Source: Streptomyces panaciradicis (GTDB taxonomy: Bacteria; Actinomycetota; Actinomycetes; Streptomycetales; Streptomycetaceae). From it: DNA of 56,244 bases. Where the stretch lies: positions 1 through 56,244 of the forward strand of contig NZ_JAMGBF010000059.1 of the NCBI RefSeq assembly GCF_023516615.1, written 5' to 3'. A program made the translations under genes and the position numbers. Numbering within the stretch: position 1 is the first letter of the stretch; every line of letters begins with the position of its first letter. The notes beneath the pieces were generated by a model. That model made no database searches, was not told where the DNA came from, and saw only the letters and a list, made by a program, of their open reading frames with translations. Positions 9,374 to 17,119 of this stretch are shown piece by piece.

Positions 9374-9389
9374 CCGTCAGCGGACCGCG

Positions 9390-9479
9390 AATCCACACGT
9401 CGCCGCAGCGCTGCGGGCAGGATCACCTGACGCCGTGGCGCTGTGGAGCGGATCACCTGACGCCATGGCGCCGCGGGCC
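9390..9479. repeat. Three degenerate 30-bp tandem units between convergent genes
   Basis: GGATCACCTGACGCC begins at 9420 and again at 9450, each followed by TGGCGC one base later, giving a 30-bp period; a more diverged unit precedes them and contains the perfect palindrome CCGCAGCGCTGCGG (9403-9416). The array fills most of the gap between the DUF574 gene and the convergent XRE regulator gene and could act as a terminator. It is too short and too diverged to be a CRISPR array. Confidence 0.6.
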
Positions 9480-9484
9480 TCGGC

Positions 9485-10405
9485 TCACCCGAGGCGGTAG
9501 CGCTGTTCGGCCGTCTCGCGCAGGTGGGCCAGGGACTGGCGCGGGTCGAGGGCGTCGTCGGCCAGTTGGTCGAGCGTCACCCGGTACTGCTCCGTCTCGT
9601 CGCGGTCCTCCAGGAACGTGGCGCTCTTGATGTGCTCCAGGTAGACGACGTCCGGCAGGTCGAGTCCGCCGAAGCGCAGATAGGTGACGGGGATGGCCGG
9701 CGCGGAGGCGTTGGTCACGTCCAGCGGGACGATCTGCAGCGTCACGTGCGGCAGTTGGGCCATCTCGATGAGGTGCTCCAGCTGCTCGCGCATGATGTCC
9801 CGGCTGCCCAGGACGCGCAGCAGCACGGACTCGTCGACGACGGCCCACAGCTGTGGCGGGTCCGCACGCCGCAGCAACTCCGCACGCTTCATGCGCAGTT
9901 CGACACGCCGCTCCACCTCACGGACCGGTGCGGAGGGCAGCCCGCGCTGCACCACGACACGGGTGTAGGCCGGAGTCTGCAGCAGTCCGGGAACGTACTG
10001 GATCTCGAACGTACGGATGGAGTCGGCCGCTTCCTGCAGGCCGACGAGCCGGTCGAACCACTCCGGCATCAGACGCTTGTCGAAGCGCTGCCACCACCCG
10101 GGTTCCCCGGCGCGCCGCAGCAGTTGCAGCAGCACCGAGGTCTCGTACTCCTCGGTCTTGTACAAATCCAGCAGAGCGCGCACATCGGCCTCGGTGGGCG
10201 GCCTGCGTCCCTTGCCCGCCTCGATGCGCGACAGCTTCGCCGGGCTGAACCCCACGGAGCGGGCGGCCTGTTCCTGCGACAGCCCGGCGTCCTCGCGGAA
10301 GCCCGCCAACTGCACGCCGACCAGCATCTTCAGCAGAGTCGGCGCGGGCTCGGTGCGGTCCAGGTACGGTTCGAGGCGGGAGACGCGGGGTGACTCCGAG
10401 GGCAT
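9485..10405 (-). CDS. XRE-family regulator with DUF5753 domain (WhiJ-type)
   Basis: 306 residues. An N-terminal helix-turn-helix (about residues 30-85: LAGFREDAGLSQEQAARSVGFSPAKLSRIEAGK) is followed by the DUF5753 domain (from about residue 105, FEIQYVPGLLQTPAYTR, to MREQLEHLIEMAQLPHVTLQIVP and YLRFGGLDLPDVVYLE). This is the layout of the large WhiJ family of Streptomyces regulators, whose genes usually lie beside a DUF397 gene and a small anti-sigma-like ATPase gene. Both are present here, so this is a complete set. I chose ATG 10405, with GGGAG upstream, over the ATG at 10441. Some family members repress developmental genes until released; the signal is unknown. Confidence 0.88.
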   Translation of the reverse strand: MPSESPRVSRLEPYLDRTEPAPTLLKMLVGVQLAGFREDAGLSQEQAARSVGFSPAKLSRIEAGKGRRPPTEADVRALLDLYKTEEYETSVLLQLLRRAGEPGWWQRFDKRLMPEWFDRLVGLQEAADSIRTFEIQYVPGLLQTPAYTRVVVQRGLPSAPVREVERRVELRMKRAELLRRADPPQLWAVVDESVLLRVLGSRDIMREQLEHLIEMAQLPHVTLQIVPLDVTNASAPAIPVTYLRFGGLDLPDVVYLEHIKSATFLEDRDETEQYRVTLDQLADDALDPRQSLAHLRETAEQRYRLG

Positions 10406-10499
10406 CCTGACTCCCAGTGGGCAGTGGGCAACAGCATGCATTATCGCATCTGTACGCGTCCTGCCGTAGGCGTCGGCCGAAGAGATTGCGTCCGTGCCG

Positions 10500-10730
10500 T
10501 CACAGCAGGTGGTCGAACTCGCCGTCCCGGACGCCCGCGAGGAACGCGGCCACCTCGGCCGGCGTGTAGATCAGCGCAGGCCCGTGCGGATCACGGGAGT
10601 TGCGCATCGCCACGCCGCCCTCGGCCAGCGCCGCGACCTCGACACAGTTGCCCTCGGCGTTGCTGTGCCGGCTCTTGAGCCAGCGGACGTCCAGTGAGCT
10701 GGCTCGCACCCCGTTCGGAATCGAAAACAC
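10500..10730 (-). CDS. DUF397 protein, partner of the XRE regulator
   Basis: 76 residues. The DUF397 core is plain: LDVRWLKSRHSNAEGNCVEVAAL, then AMRNSRDPHGPALIYTPAEVAAFLAGVRDGEFD. Start GTG 10730 gives the usual N-terminus and has a GAGGAG site; the longer frame to 10769 adds 13 residues not typical of the family. It is transcribed in the same direction as, and just upstream of, the XRE gene. In Streptomyces DUF397 proteins are thought to act with neighbouring WhiJ-type regulators, and an antitoxin/toxin-like relation has been suggested for such pairs; which one is the effector is not settled. Confidence 0.88.
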   Translation of the reverse strand: MFSIPNGVRASSLDVRWLKSRHSNAEGNCVEVAALAEGGVAMRNSRDPHGPALIYTPAEVAAFLAGVRDGEFDHLL

Positions 10731-10820
10731 CGCTCTCTCCTCGCATGTGTCGCGCCACGCGGTCGCCACCGCTTTCGAGGCGGCCCTGTCCCAAGTGGCG
10801 CTGGCTGGCTGGAACTGCGC

Positions 10821-10840
10821 GCAATTTCTCGTGAAATTGC
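10821..10840. promoter_or_regulatory. Perfect inverted repeat in the DUF397/ATPase divergent promoter
   Basis: GCAATTTC (10821-10828) and GAAATTGC (10833-10840) are separated by TCGT. The site is A+T rich against its surroundings and lies between the divergent DUF397 and ATPase genes, 82 bp before the ATPase start. It is the best candidate operator for the XRE regulator of this island (inference). Confidence 0.6.
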
Positions 10841-10922
10841 ACGGAGTCGCTCTCAGGGTGGATACTAACCACGACGCCGACCTTCATGCCTGCCCCGTCC
10901 TGACGTCACTTCAGGAGATGCC

Positions 10923-11429
10923 GTGTCGCTCCCCGCGCACCCAGCACCCTGGTCCGGCCCCACTGCGTTCCCGGTGGGACGGGCCGCAGTCACCGGTACC
11001 ACCCGGTCCGCCGCACCCAGGACGGTCCAGCTCTGCCTGTCCGGTGATCTCACCGGATGCGGCCAGGCCCGCACGTTCACCGAACGCGCGCTCGTCGACT
11101 GGGGGTTGGACCGGTGTCTCGACGACGCCCTGCTGGTCGTCTCCGAACTGACGGCGAACGCCATGCTGCACGCCCGTACCTGTGAGCCGGGTGACGAAAG
11201 AGGGTCCGACGTGCGCCTGAGGCTCACGCGTCGGCGGGCCCACCTGGTGTGCGCGGTCACCGACCGGAGCGACGCCGTCCCCGTCAGCCCGCACACCCCG
11301 GACTCCTTCCAGGAGCACGGCCGCGGCCTGTTCCTGGTGGAGGCACTCGCCCAGCACTGGGGCTGGACCCGCTACATCCCGGCCGGCAAGACGGTCTGGG
11401 CCATCCTGCCGACAGAGGCGCCTGCCTGA
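10923..11429 (+). CDS. HATPase-type ATP-binding protein (anti-sigma-factor-like)
   Basis: 168 residues. After an N-terminal extension of about 35 residues comes the RsbW/SpoIIAB-type ATPase fold: FTERALVDWGLDRCLDDALLVVSELTANAMLHA contains the N-box (ELTANAMLHA), then AVTDRSD (G1-like) and HGRGLFLVEALAQHWGW (G2 box and helix). Such short stand-alone ATPases usually accompany WhiJ-type regulators and may bind a sigma factor or a DUF397 protein. AGGAG at 10913-10917 precedes GTG 10923. It is divergent from the DUF397 gene and only 1 nt before the next gene, so those two should be co-translated. Confidence 0.85.
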   Translation: MSLPAHPAPWSGPTAFPVGRAAVTGTTRSAAPRTVQLCLSGDLTGCGQARTFTERALVDWGLDRCLDDALLVVSELTANAMLHARTCEPGDERGSDVRLRLTRRRAHLVCAVTDRSDAVPVSPHTPDSFQEHGRGLFLVEALAQHWGWTRYIPAGKTVWAILPTEAPA

Positions 11430-11430
11430 C

Positions 11431-11958
11431 ATGACGTCACAAGCCGGTGTCCTCGGCGGTCAGCGCCCGGTGGGGGAGGAGTGCCTTCCCGTAGCGCTCC
11501 GGGACGTCGGCCTCATCTCCTGGCGCGACATCGAGGACGCCTCGGGATCCGCCGCGGCCATCCCCTTCTTACTCGCCGCCGTCGCCTCGGGCGACGAGCC
11601 CGCCGCCCGCAACGCGCTGGAGCGGCTGCAACACCGCATCTGCCAGTACGGATTCGTCGTCGGGCAGGCGACCGCCGTCACCGTTCCCTTCCTGTGGGAC
11701 CTCGCGCAGCGCCCGCAGACCGCCTGCCGGGCGCAGATCCTGCGGCTCCTGCGCAACATCGCCGCCGCCCGGCAGTGGGAGACCATCGCCGCCGCCTATC
11801 CGAAGCTCCGCCGTCTCCATGGCGACCACGTCGAATGGGAGAGCGCGGCCCGCAGCGCGGTGAGGGCCCAGCGCGGCGTGATTCCGCTTCTCCTGGCCGA
11901 TCGGGACGCCGAAGTCGTCCACGCCACCAGGGAACTCGCCGCGACCCTGGCCGACTGA
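11431..11958 (+). CDS. Helical-repeat (HEAT-like) protein with a TTA codon
   Basis: 175 residues, all predicted helical. The spacing of leucine- and alanine-rich helices (AIPFLLAAVASGDEPAARNALERLQH; PFLWDLAQRP; AQILRLLRNIAA) resembles HEAT or Armadillo repeats, so a protein-binding role is likely but unproven. It starts 1 nt after the ATPase stop and has no clear ribosome binding site, which points to translational coupling. Codon 47 is TTA (11569-11571). TTA is very rare in Streptomyces and read only by the developmental tRNA of bldA, so full-length protein should appear only late in growth. It ends convergently with a DUF574 gene. Confidence 0.7.
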   Translation: MTSQAGVLGGQRPVGEECLPVALRDVGLISWRDIEDASGSAAAIPFLLAAVASGDEPAARNALERLQHRICQYGFVVGQATAVTVPFLWDLAQRPQTACRAQILRLLRNIAAARQWETIAAAYPKLRRLHGDHVEWESAARSAVRAQRGVIPLLLADRDAEVVHATRELAATLAD

Positions 11959-11977
11959 GACCCGGCCGGGATCTCAG
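11955..11977. terminator. Hairpin overlapping both stop codons of a convergent pair
   Basis: CTGAGA (11955-11960) pairs with TCTCAG (11972-11977) and inner C/G pairs extend the stem. The hairpin contains the stop codons of both the helical-repeat gene and the DUF574 gene and is placed to end both transcripts. Confidence 0.55.
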
Positions 11978-12762
11978 CCGAGGCGGGCCACGCCCGCGTA
12001 GATGCCGCTGTCCTCCGCCTCCGTGGCCGCGGTCGAGAGTCCCCACTCGGTGGCGGTGACCAGGCCCGGCGGCACGAACTCCAGACCGTCGAAGAAGCGC
12101 TCCACCTCCGGGCGCGTGCGGAAGCCGAGCCGGATGCCGCCCTTGGCGTACTCGGCCGTGACGCGTTCGGCGAGTTCCGGGAAGAGGTCCGACGCGGCGT
12201 GCGACAGCACCAGATAGCTGCCCGGCGGGAGCGTGGCCACCAGATTGCGGACGATGCCGTGGGCGTCCTGCTCGTCGGTGATGAAGTGCATCAGCGCGAT
12301 GAGCGACAACGCGATGGGCCGGTCGAAGTCGAAGACGTGCCGTGCGTGTTCGACGATGCCTTCCGGATGCCGTACGTCGGCCTCGATGTAGTCGGTGATC
12401 CCTTCGGGGTGGCTGATCAGCAGTGCCTCGGCATGGCGCAGCACGATCGGGTCGTTGTCGGCGTAGACGACCTTCGCCGCCGGCACGATCTTCTGCACGA
12501 TCTGATGGAGGTTCGGCTCGGTGGGGATCCCCGTGCCGATGTCCAGGAACTGGTCGATGCCCTGCGCGGCGAGCCACGCGGCCGCCCGGTGCATGAACTC
12601 CCGGTTCTGCCGGGCCGCGTCCCGTGCCTGGGGAGGCAGCTGCTCCCCGACGGCCTCGTCGACCGGGTAGTTGTCCTTGCCGCCGAGCAGCCAGTCGTAG
12701 ACCCGCGCGGGGTGCGGCCGGCCGGTGTCGATCCGGGCGGAGGACTGTGGGCCGGTCGTCAT
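11974..12762 (-). CDS. DUF574 SAM-dependent methyltransferase-like protein (second copy)
   Basis: 262 residues, same family as the gene at 8555 but clearly diverged. Visible marks: ARVYDWLLGGKDNYPVD, FLDIGTGIPTEPNLHQ (SAM loop), VVYADNDPIVL, IALMHFITDEQD and a C-terminal FVPPGLVTATEWG. ATG 12762 follows GGAG and gives the standard family start; the longer frame to 12963 adds 67 residues of poor quality. The two DUF574 genes bracket the XRE/DUF397/ATPase set. A direct repeat in its promoter is listed separately. Confidence 0.87.
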   Translation of the reverse strand: MTTGPQSSARIDTGRPHPARVYDWLLGGKDNYPVDEAVGEQLPPQARDAARQNREFMHRAAAWLAAQGIDQFLDIGTGIPTEPNLHQIVQKIVPAAKVVYADNDPIVLRHAEALLISHPEGITDYIEADVRHPEGIVEHARHVFDFDRPIALSLIALMHFITDEQDAHGIVRNLVATLPPGSYLVLSHAASDLFPELAERVTAEYAKGGIRLGFRTRPEVERFFDGLEFVPPGLVTATEWGLSTAATEAEDSGIYAGVARLG

Positions 12763-13174
12763 GGCAGCTCCATCGCGGCGGGTGTCAGAAAGGGCGGAGT
12801 ACTCGATCATCGTACTCGCGTGCCATCTCGCCCTGGCCGCAGGGGAGTCGGGCCGTCCGAAGGGCAGATGTCGGGCCCTTTGAGAAGGGCGATGAGGAGC
12901 GTGCCTGGAACTGAAGAAGATTTTGCCTGTGGCCGATTCCGGTGGGGACCGCTCCGGCGACACCGGCGTCGACGGGTTTTGCGTCCGCCAAGTGGGGCCG
13001 AAAACAAGGGGGTCGGCGCCTGGGTGACGTTACAGCCGTGTTGACCGCCTCGTGCGCACGGCGCACGCTCGAAATGCATGGCAGATACAACTTGTTTGTC
13101 CGTGAGCCGTCGTAGCGCGAGCAAAACCCCACGTGGCAGGGCGGCCCGGGCGGACCCGGAGCGGGAGGCACCAC
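12763..13174. promoter_or_regulatory. 412-bp divergent intergenic region between the DUF574 and asnB genes
   Basis: No credible gene is seen here. On the DUF574 side the minus strand carries CGAGTAC twice with a 13-bp period (within 12795-12820), and the first copy continues into TACGAT, a possible -10 box. On the asnB side a TTGACC hexamer (13041-13046) is followed by the hairpin arms CGTGCG (13051-13056) and CGCACG (13062-13067). Promoter assignments are tentative. Confidence 0.4.
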
Positions 13175-15016
13175 ATGTGCGGCATCACCGGCTGGATCTC
13201 CTTCGACCGCGAACTGAGCGCGCAGACAACCGCATTGGATGCGATGACGGAGACGATGGCCTGCCGGGGTCCCGACGACCGCGGCACCTGGATCCAGGGC
13301 CACGCGGCCCTCGGGCACCGCAGGCTGGCGATCATCGACCTTCCCGGCGGCAGGCAGCCCATGAGTGTGGACACCCCGCACGGGACCGTGGCGCTCGTCT
13401 ATTCCGGGGAGACGTACAACTTCACCGAGCTGCGCCGTGAACTCACCGGCCGCGGCCACCGTCTCACCACCCAGTCCGACACCGAAGTGGTCCTGCACGG
13501 CTACCTCGAGTGGGGCGAGGACATCGCGGAACGGCTCAACGGGATGTACGCGTTCGCCGTCTGGGACGGCCGCCGCGACAAGCTGGTGATGATCCGCGAC
13601 CGCATGGGCATCAAGCCCTTCTACTACTACCCGACACCCGACGGAGTGCTGTTCGGCTCCGAACCCAAGGCGATCCTCGCCCACCCGCTGGCCACCGCCC
13701 GCGTCGCCGCGGACGGCCTGCGGGAGCTGTTCACCATGGTCAAGACGCCCGGGCACGCCGTCTGGGACGGCATGGCGGAGGTCGAACCCGGCACCGTCGT
13801 CACCGTCGACCGGGCGGGGATCGACCGCCGCGCCTACTGGCAGCTGGAGACCAGGCCGCACACGGACGACCGCGACACCACCATCGCCACCGTCCGCTCC
13901 CTCCTCGACGACATCGTGCGCCGTCAGCTCGTCGCCGACGTGCCCCGCTGCACCCTGCTCTCCGGCGGACTCGACTCCTCCGCCATGACCGCGATCGCCG
14001 CCCGCCGGCTCGGCGAGCAGGGCGAGAAGGTGCGCAGCTTCGCCGTCGACTTCGTCGGCCAGGCCGACCACTTCGTCGCCGACGACCTGCGCGGCACCCC
14101 CGACACACCGTTCGTCCACGACGTGGCCCGCACCGCCCACACCGAACACCAGGACATCGTCCTCGACGCGCAGACCCTCGCCGACCCGGACGTCCGCGCC
14201 AAGGTCGTCCGGGCCCGCGACCTGCCCGCCGGGCTCGGCGACATGGACGCCTCGCTGTACCTGCTGTTCCGGGCCATCCGGGACCAGTCGACGGTCGCCC
14301 TGTCCGGCGAGTCCGCCGACGAGGTCTTCGGCGGCTACCAGCAGTTCTTCGACGAGGAGGCCCGCGCCGCCGCCACCTTCCCCTGGCTGGTGCGCTTCGG
14401 CCGCCACTTCGGCGAGGACGCCGAGATCCTGCGTCCCGGCCTTCTCGACACCCTCGACCTCGACGGCTACATCGCCGACGGCTACCGCACGGCCGTCGCC
14501 GGCATCGTCCGCCTCGACGGGGAGAGCGACTTCGAGTACCGCATGCGGCAGATCTGCCACCTGCACCTCACCCGGTTCGTCCGCATCCTGCTCGACCGCA
14601 AGGACCGCGCCAGCATGGCCGTCGGACTGGAGGTCCGCGTCCCGTTCTGCGACCACCGGCTCGTCGACTACGTCTACAACACCCCCTGGGCGCTGAAGTC
14701 CTTCGACGGCAGGGAGAAGAGCCTGCTGCGCGAGGCGACCGCCGACCTGCTGCCGAGGTCCGTGTACGACAGGGTCAAGAGCCCCTACCCCTCCACCCAG
14801 GACCCCAAGTACGCCGTCGCGCTCCAGGACCAGGCCAAGGACCTGCTGTCGCGGACCACCCACCCGGTCTTCGACCTCGTCGACCGCGACCGTCTGCACC
14901 GCGTCGCACACCGGGAGACCGCGGTGAGTTCGCAGGCCGGGCGGCGCGGCCTGGAACGCGCACTCGACCTGGCGCTGTGGCTGGACCTGTACCGCCCCGA
15001 GATCACGCTCGACTGA
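13175..15016 (+). CDS. asnB: Asparagine synthase (glutamine-hydrolysing)
   Basis: 613 residues. It makes asparagine from aspartate, glutamine and ATP. The N-terminal Ntn glutaminase domain begins MCGITGW with Cys2 as nucleophile, which fixes the start at ATG 13175 (GGGAGG upstream), and has the RGPDDRG and GHRRLAIIDL motifs. The synthetase domain has the PP-loop LSGGLDSS at about residue 265 and SGESADEVFGGYQ. Length fits the AsnB family in actinobacteria. It stands alone with its own promoter region, so it is probably a housekeeping or stress-related copy; AsnB-like enzymes also amidate natural products or cell-wall peptides, but no such context is present. Confidence 0.92.
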   Translation: MCGITGWISFDRELSAQTTALDAMTETMACRGPDDRGTWIQGHAALGHRRLAIIDLPGGRQPMSVDTPHGTVALVYSGETYNFTELRRELTGRGHRLTTQSDTEVVLHGYLEWGEDIAERLNGMYAFAVWDGRRDKLVMIRDRMGIKPFYYYPTPDGVLFGSEPKAILAHPLATARVAADGLRELFTMVKTPGHAVWDGMAEVEPGTVVTVDRAGIDRRAYWQLETRPHTDDRDTTIATVRSLLDDIVRRQLVADVPRCTLLSGGLDSSAMTAIAARRLGEQGEKVRSFAVDFVGQADHFVADDLRGTPDTPFVHDVARTAHTEHQDIVLDAQTLADPDVRAKVVRARDLPAGLGDMDASLYLLFRAIRDQSTVALSGESADEVFGGYQQFFDEEARAAATFPWLVRFGRHFGEDAEILRPGLLDTLDLDGYIADGYRTAVAGIVRLDGESDFEYRMRQICHLHLTRFVRILLDRKDRASMAVGLEVRVPFCDHRLVDYVYNTPWALKSFDGREKSLLREATADLLPRSVYDRVKSPYPSTQDPKYAVALQDQAKDLLSRTTHPVFDLVDRDRLHRVAHRETAVSSQAGRRGLERALDLALWLDLYRPEITLD

Positions 15017-15049
15017 CCCTTCGCCGCACGCTCACAGGGCGCGTTCGGG

Positions 15050-15112
15050 CCGGTGCCCGGCAACTTCCGCAGGGCTCTTTCGCGTGATGGAGGGAAAGGG
15101 GCCGGGCACCGG
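15050..15112 (+). promoter_or_regulatory. Long inverted repeat reaching the ribosome binding site of the next gene
   Basis: CCGGTGCCCGGC (15050-15061) and GCCGGGCACCGG (15101-15112) are perfectly complementary across 39 nt. The 3' arm ends in the first two bases of the GGAGGGGG ribosome binding site of the gene at 15124. In mRNA this could end the asnB transcript or hide the start of the next gene. Confidence 0.5.
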
Positions 15113-15123
15113 AGGGGGCGGGC

Positions 15124-15855
15124 GTGCAATTCATCGAGGTGACCGGGCTGGCCGGGGTGCGATCGGCCGTGATCCGGTTCACGCGGCCGGGGACGGACCT
15201 GGTCTTCGTGCTCTTCCCCATGGTCCATCTGGCGGAGGCGGCCTTCTACCGGGAAGTGGCGGCACGGCTGCGCCGCACCTGCCACCTGGTGGTCGCGGAG
15301 GGCGTCGGGCAGGGCTCGCCCGGTGCCGACGCCCTGGTCGCCTCGTACCGCCGGCTGGACGGTCACGAACGCCTGGGTCTGGTGGTGCAGGACCTCGACT
15401 TCGACGCGCTCGGACTGCCGGTGGTGTGCCCGGACATGAGCGCCGCCCGGTTCCAGGAGGGGTACGCGCGCCTGCCGTGGAGGGAACGCGCGATGGTGGC
15501 GACCCTCGTCCCCGCCTTCACCGCGGGGATGCGCCTGCTGGGCACCCGCCGCTGGCTCGCCCGGCATCTCGAGCTGGAAGACCTGATGAGCGAGGGGGAG
15601 GAGGCCGCGGCGGACTTCTGGCCCGGCCTGGACGACCTGGTGCTGCGACGCCGCGACCGGCTGCTGACCCAGGCCCTGACCGACCTCGACGGGGCCTACG
15701 CGGGCCGCACCGGAGCCTTCTCCATCGCCGTCGTCTACGGCGCCGGGCACATGCGCGCCGTCGCCGAGGCCCTGGTCGGCCTGGGCTACCACGCCGCGGA
15801 CGCCGAGTGGATCACGGTGTTCACCCTGGATCCGCCGGAGACGTCACGGCCCTGA
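15124..15855 (+). CDS. TraB/TIKI-superfamily-like protein
   Basis: 243 residues. The spacing of MVHLAEAAFYREV (about residues 37-49) and VVYGAGHMRAVAEAL near residue 205 matches the two short conserved motifs of the TraB/PrgY/GumN (TIKI) superfamily, proposed metal-dependent peptidases; between them the chain is mostly helical with ALVASYRRLDGHERLGLVVQDLDF. There is no signal peptide. The start is GTG 15124 with GGAGGGGG at 15111-15118. Family placement is by pattern and only moderately sure, and the substrate is unknown. A long inverted repeat covers its leader. Confidence 0.55.
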   Translation: MQFIEVTGLAGVRSAVIRFTRPGTDLVFVLFPMVHLAEAAFYREVAARLRRTCHLVVAEGVGQGSPGADALVASYRRLDGHERLGLVVQDLDFDALGLPVVCPDMSAARFQEGYARLPWRERAMVATLVPAFTAGMRLLGTRRWLARHLELEDLMSEGEEAAADFWPGLDDLVLRRRDRLLTQALTDLDGAYAGRTGAFSIAVVYGAGHMRAVAEALVGLGYHAADAEWITVFTLDPPETSRP

Positions 15856-15923
15856 GCAGGCCGGGAACACCGCCCGCTCGGATACCCCTGCTTGAGGCGG
15901 CGTCGGCGGGTTACCCGTCAGGC

Positions 15924-16988
15924 ATGGCGAAGCTGCATCTTCCGGGACGTAAAGACCAGGACCACCGCGACGACCACCCGGACTCCCGGGTGCCTTCGCC
16001 GCAGGAGGCAGGACCGGACGGGGAGGTCGAACGGGCCGCCCCCGACACCCCGGCCAAAATGCCGAAGGGCGCCTGGGGTGCCGTCTTCAAGGGCAGCCTG
16101 AAGGAGTTCAAGGACGACGAACTCACGGACCGGGCGGCGGCACTGACCTACTACGGGGTGCTGTCCCTGTTCCCGGCTCTGCTGGTGCTGGTGTCCCTGC
16201 TGGGCATCACCGGCAAGTCCGCCACCGACAAGGTGCTGTCCAACCTCAAGACACTCGCCCCCGGCTCGGCGCGCGACATCATCACCCGCGCGGTAGAACA
16301 GCTGCAGAACAACTCCGGGGTCGGCTCGGTGATGGCCCTGGTCGGCATCGTGCTGGCGATCTGGTCGGCGTCCGGCTACGTGGCGGCCTTCATCCGCGCG
16401 GCGAACGCCGTGTACGACATGCCGGAGGGCCGGCCGGTGTGGAAGGTGCTGCCGGTACGGGTCGGGGTGACGGTGGTGCTCATGGTGCTGGCCGTGATCA
16501 GCGCGCTGATCGTGGTCTTCACCGGTGGGCTGGCCCGCCAGGCCGGGCAGACACTCGGCATCGGTGACACCGCGCTGACGGTGTGGGCCATCGCCAAGTG
16601 GCCCGTCCTCGTCCTGCTGGTGACCGTGATGATCGCGCTGCTGTACTGGGCGACCCCGAACGCCAAGGTCAAGGGCTTCCGGTGGATCACCCCGGGCAGC
16701 CTGCTGGCCCTGCTGATCTGGCTGGCCGCCTCCGCCGGCTTCGCGTTCTACGTCGCCAACTTCGCCTCGTACAACAAGACGTACGGCACCATGGCCGGCG
16801 TCATCGTCTTCCTCGTGTGGCTGTGGATCAGCAACCTCGCGATCCTCCTGGGCCTGGAGTTCGACGCCGAGACCGTACGGCAGCGGGCCATCGCCGGCGG
16901 CCTCCCGCCCGAGCGGGAGCCCTACACCCAGCCTCGCGACACCCGCACCTGGGACGAGGAGGACGTCCGCCGCCTGGAAACCGAATGA
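15924..16988 (+). CDS. YihY/BrkB-family inner membrane protein
   Basis: 354 residues. A hydrophilic, charged N-terminus of about 60 residues precedes the YihY core: LTDRAAALTYYGVLSLFPALLVLVSLLG and about five further membrane segments, including VMALVGIVLAIWSASGYVAAFIRAANAVYD, the family signature. The C-terminus is charged and cytoplasmic. These proteins were once named ribonuclease BN or BrkB; a transport or cell-envelope role is suspected but unproven. No convincing ribosome binding site precedes ATG 15924. A second member, more diverged, lies at 22539. Confidence 0.85.
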   Translation: MAKLHLPGRKDQDHRDDHPDSRVPSPQEAGPDGEVERAAPDTPAKMPKGAWGAVFKGSLKEFKDDELTDRAAALTYYGVLSLFPALLVLVSLLGITGKSATDKVLSNLKTLAPGSARDIITRAVEQLQNNSGVGSVMALVGIVLAIWSASGYVAAFIRAANAVYDMPEGRPVWKVLPVRVGVTVVLMVLAVISALIVVFTGGLARQAGQTLGIGDTALTVWAIAKWPVLVLLVTVMIALLYWATPNAKVKGFRWITPGSLLALLIWLAASAGFAFYVANFASYNKTYGTMAGVIVFLVWLWISNLAILLGLEFDAETVRQRAIAGGLPPEREPYTQPRDTRTWDEEDVRRLETE

Positions 16989-17071
16989 CGGTCCACGACA
17001 TCGGTCGGAATGATGACGGATGACCGGCACAGCGCGACAAACGGAGACCCGCACGAGAAGCTGCGGCTGAA

Positions 17072-17096
17072 GCGGTCCCTGCCCGGGAGGGACCGC
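17072..17096 (+). terminator. Hairpin between the YihY and flavodoxin genes
   Basis: GCGGTCCCT (17072-17080) and AGGGACCGC (17088-17096) form a 9-bp perfect stem with a 7-nt loop. It is 84 nt after the YihY stop and 24 nt before the flavodoxin-like gene, so it may be a terminator or a leader hairpin. Confidence 0.5.
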
Positions 17097-17119
17097 GGCC
17101 CCCTGCTCGAGGAGTCACC

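Noticed and set aside
9420..9479. Direct repeats that could suggest a CRISPR array
   Set aside because: Only two clear units with a 30-bp period and no separate spacers; no cas genes are in the window.
12785..14911. 708-residue minus-strand open frame across asnB
   Set aside because: It lies antisense to a clear asparagine synthase, has Val/Gly/Ala/Asp-rich low-complexity translation, no domain and no ribosome binding site. Such frames arise from the G+C-rich third positions.
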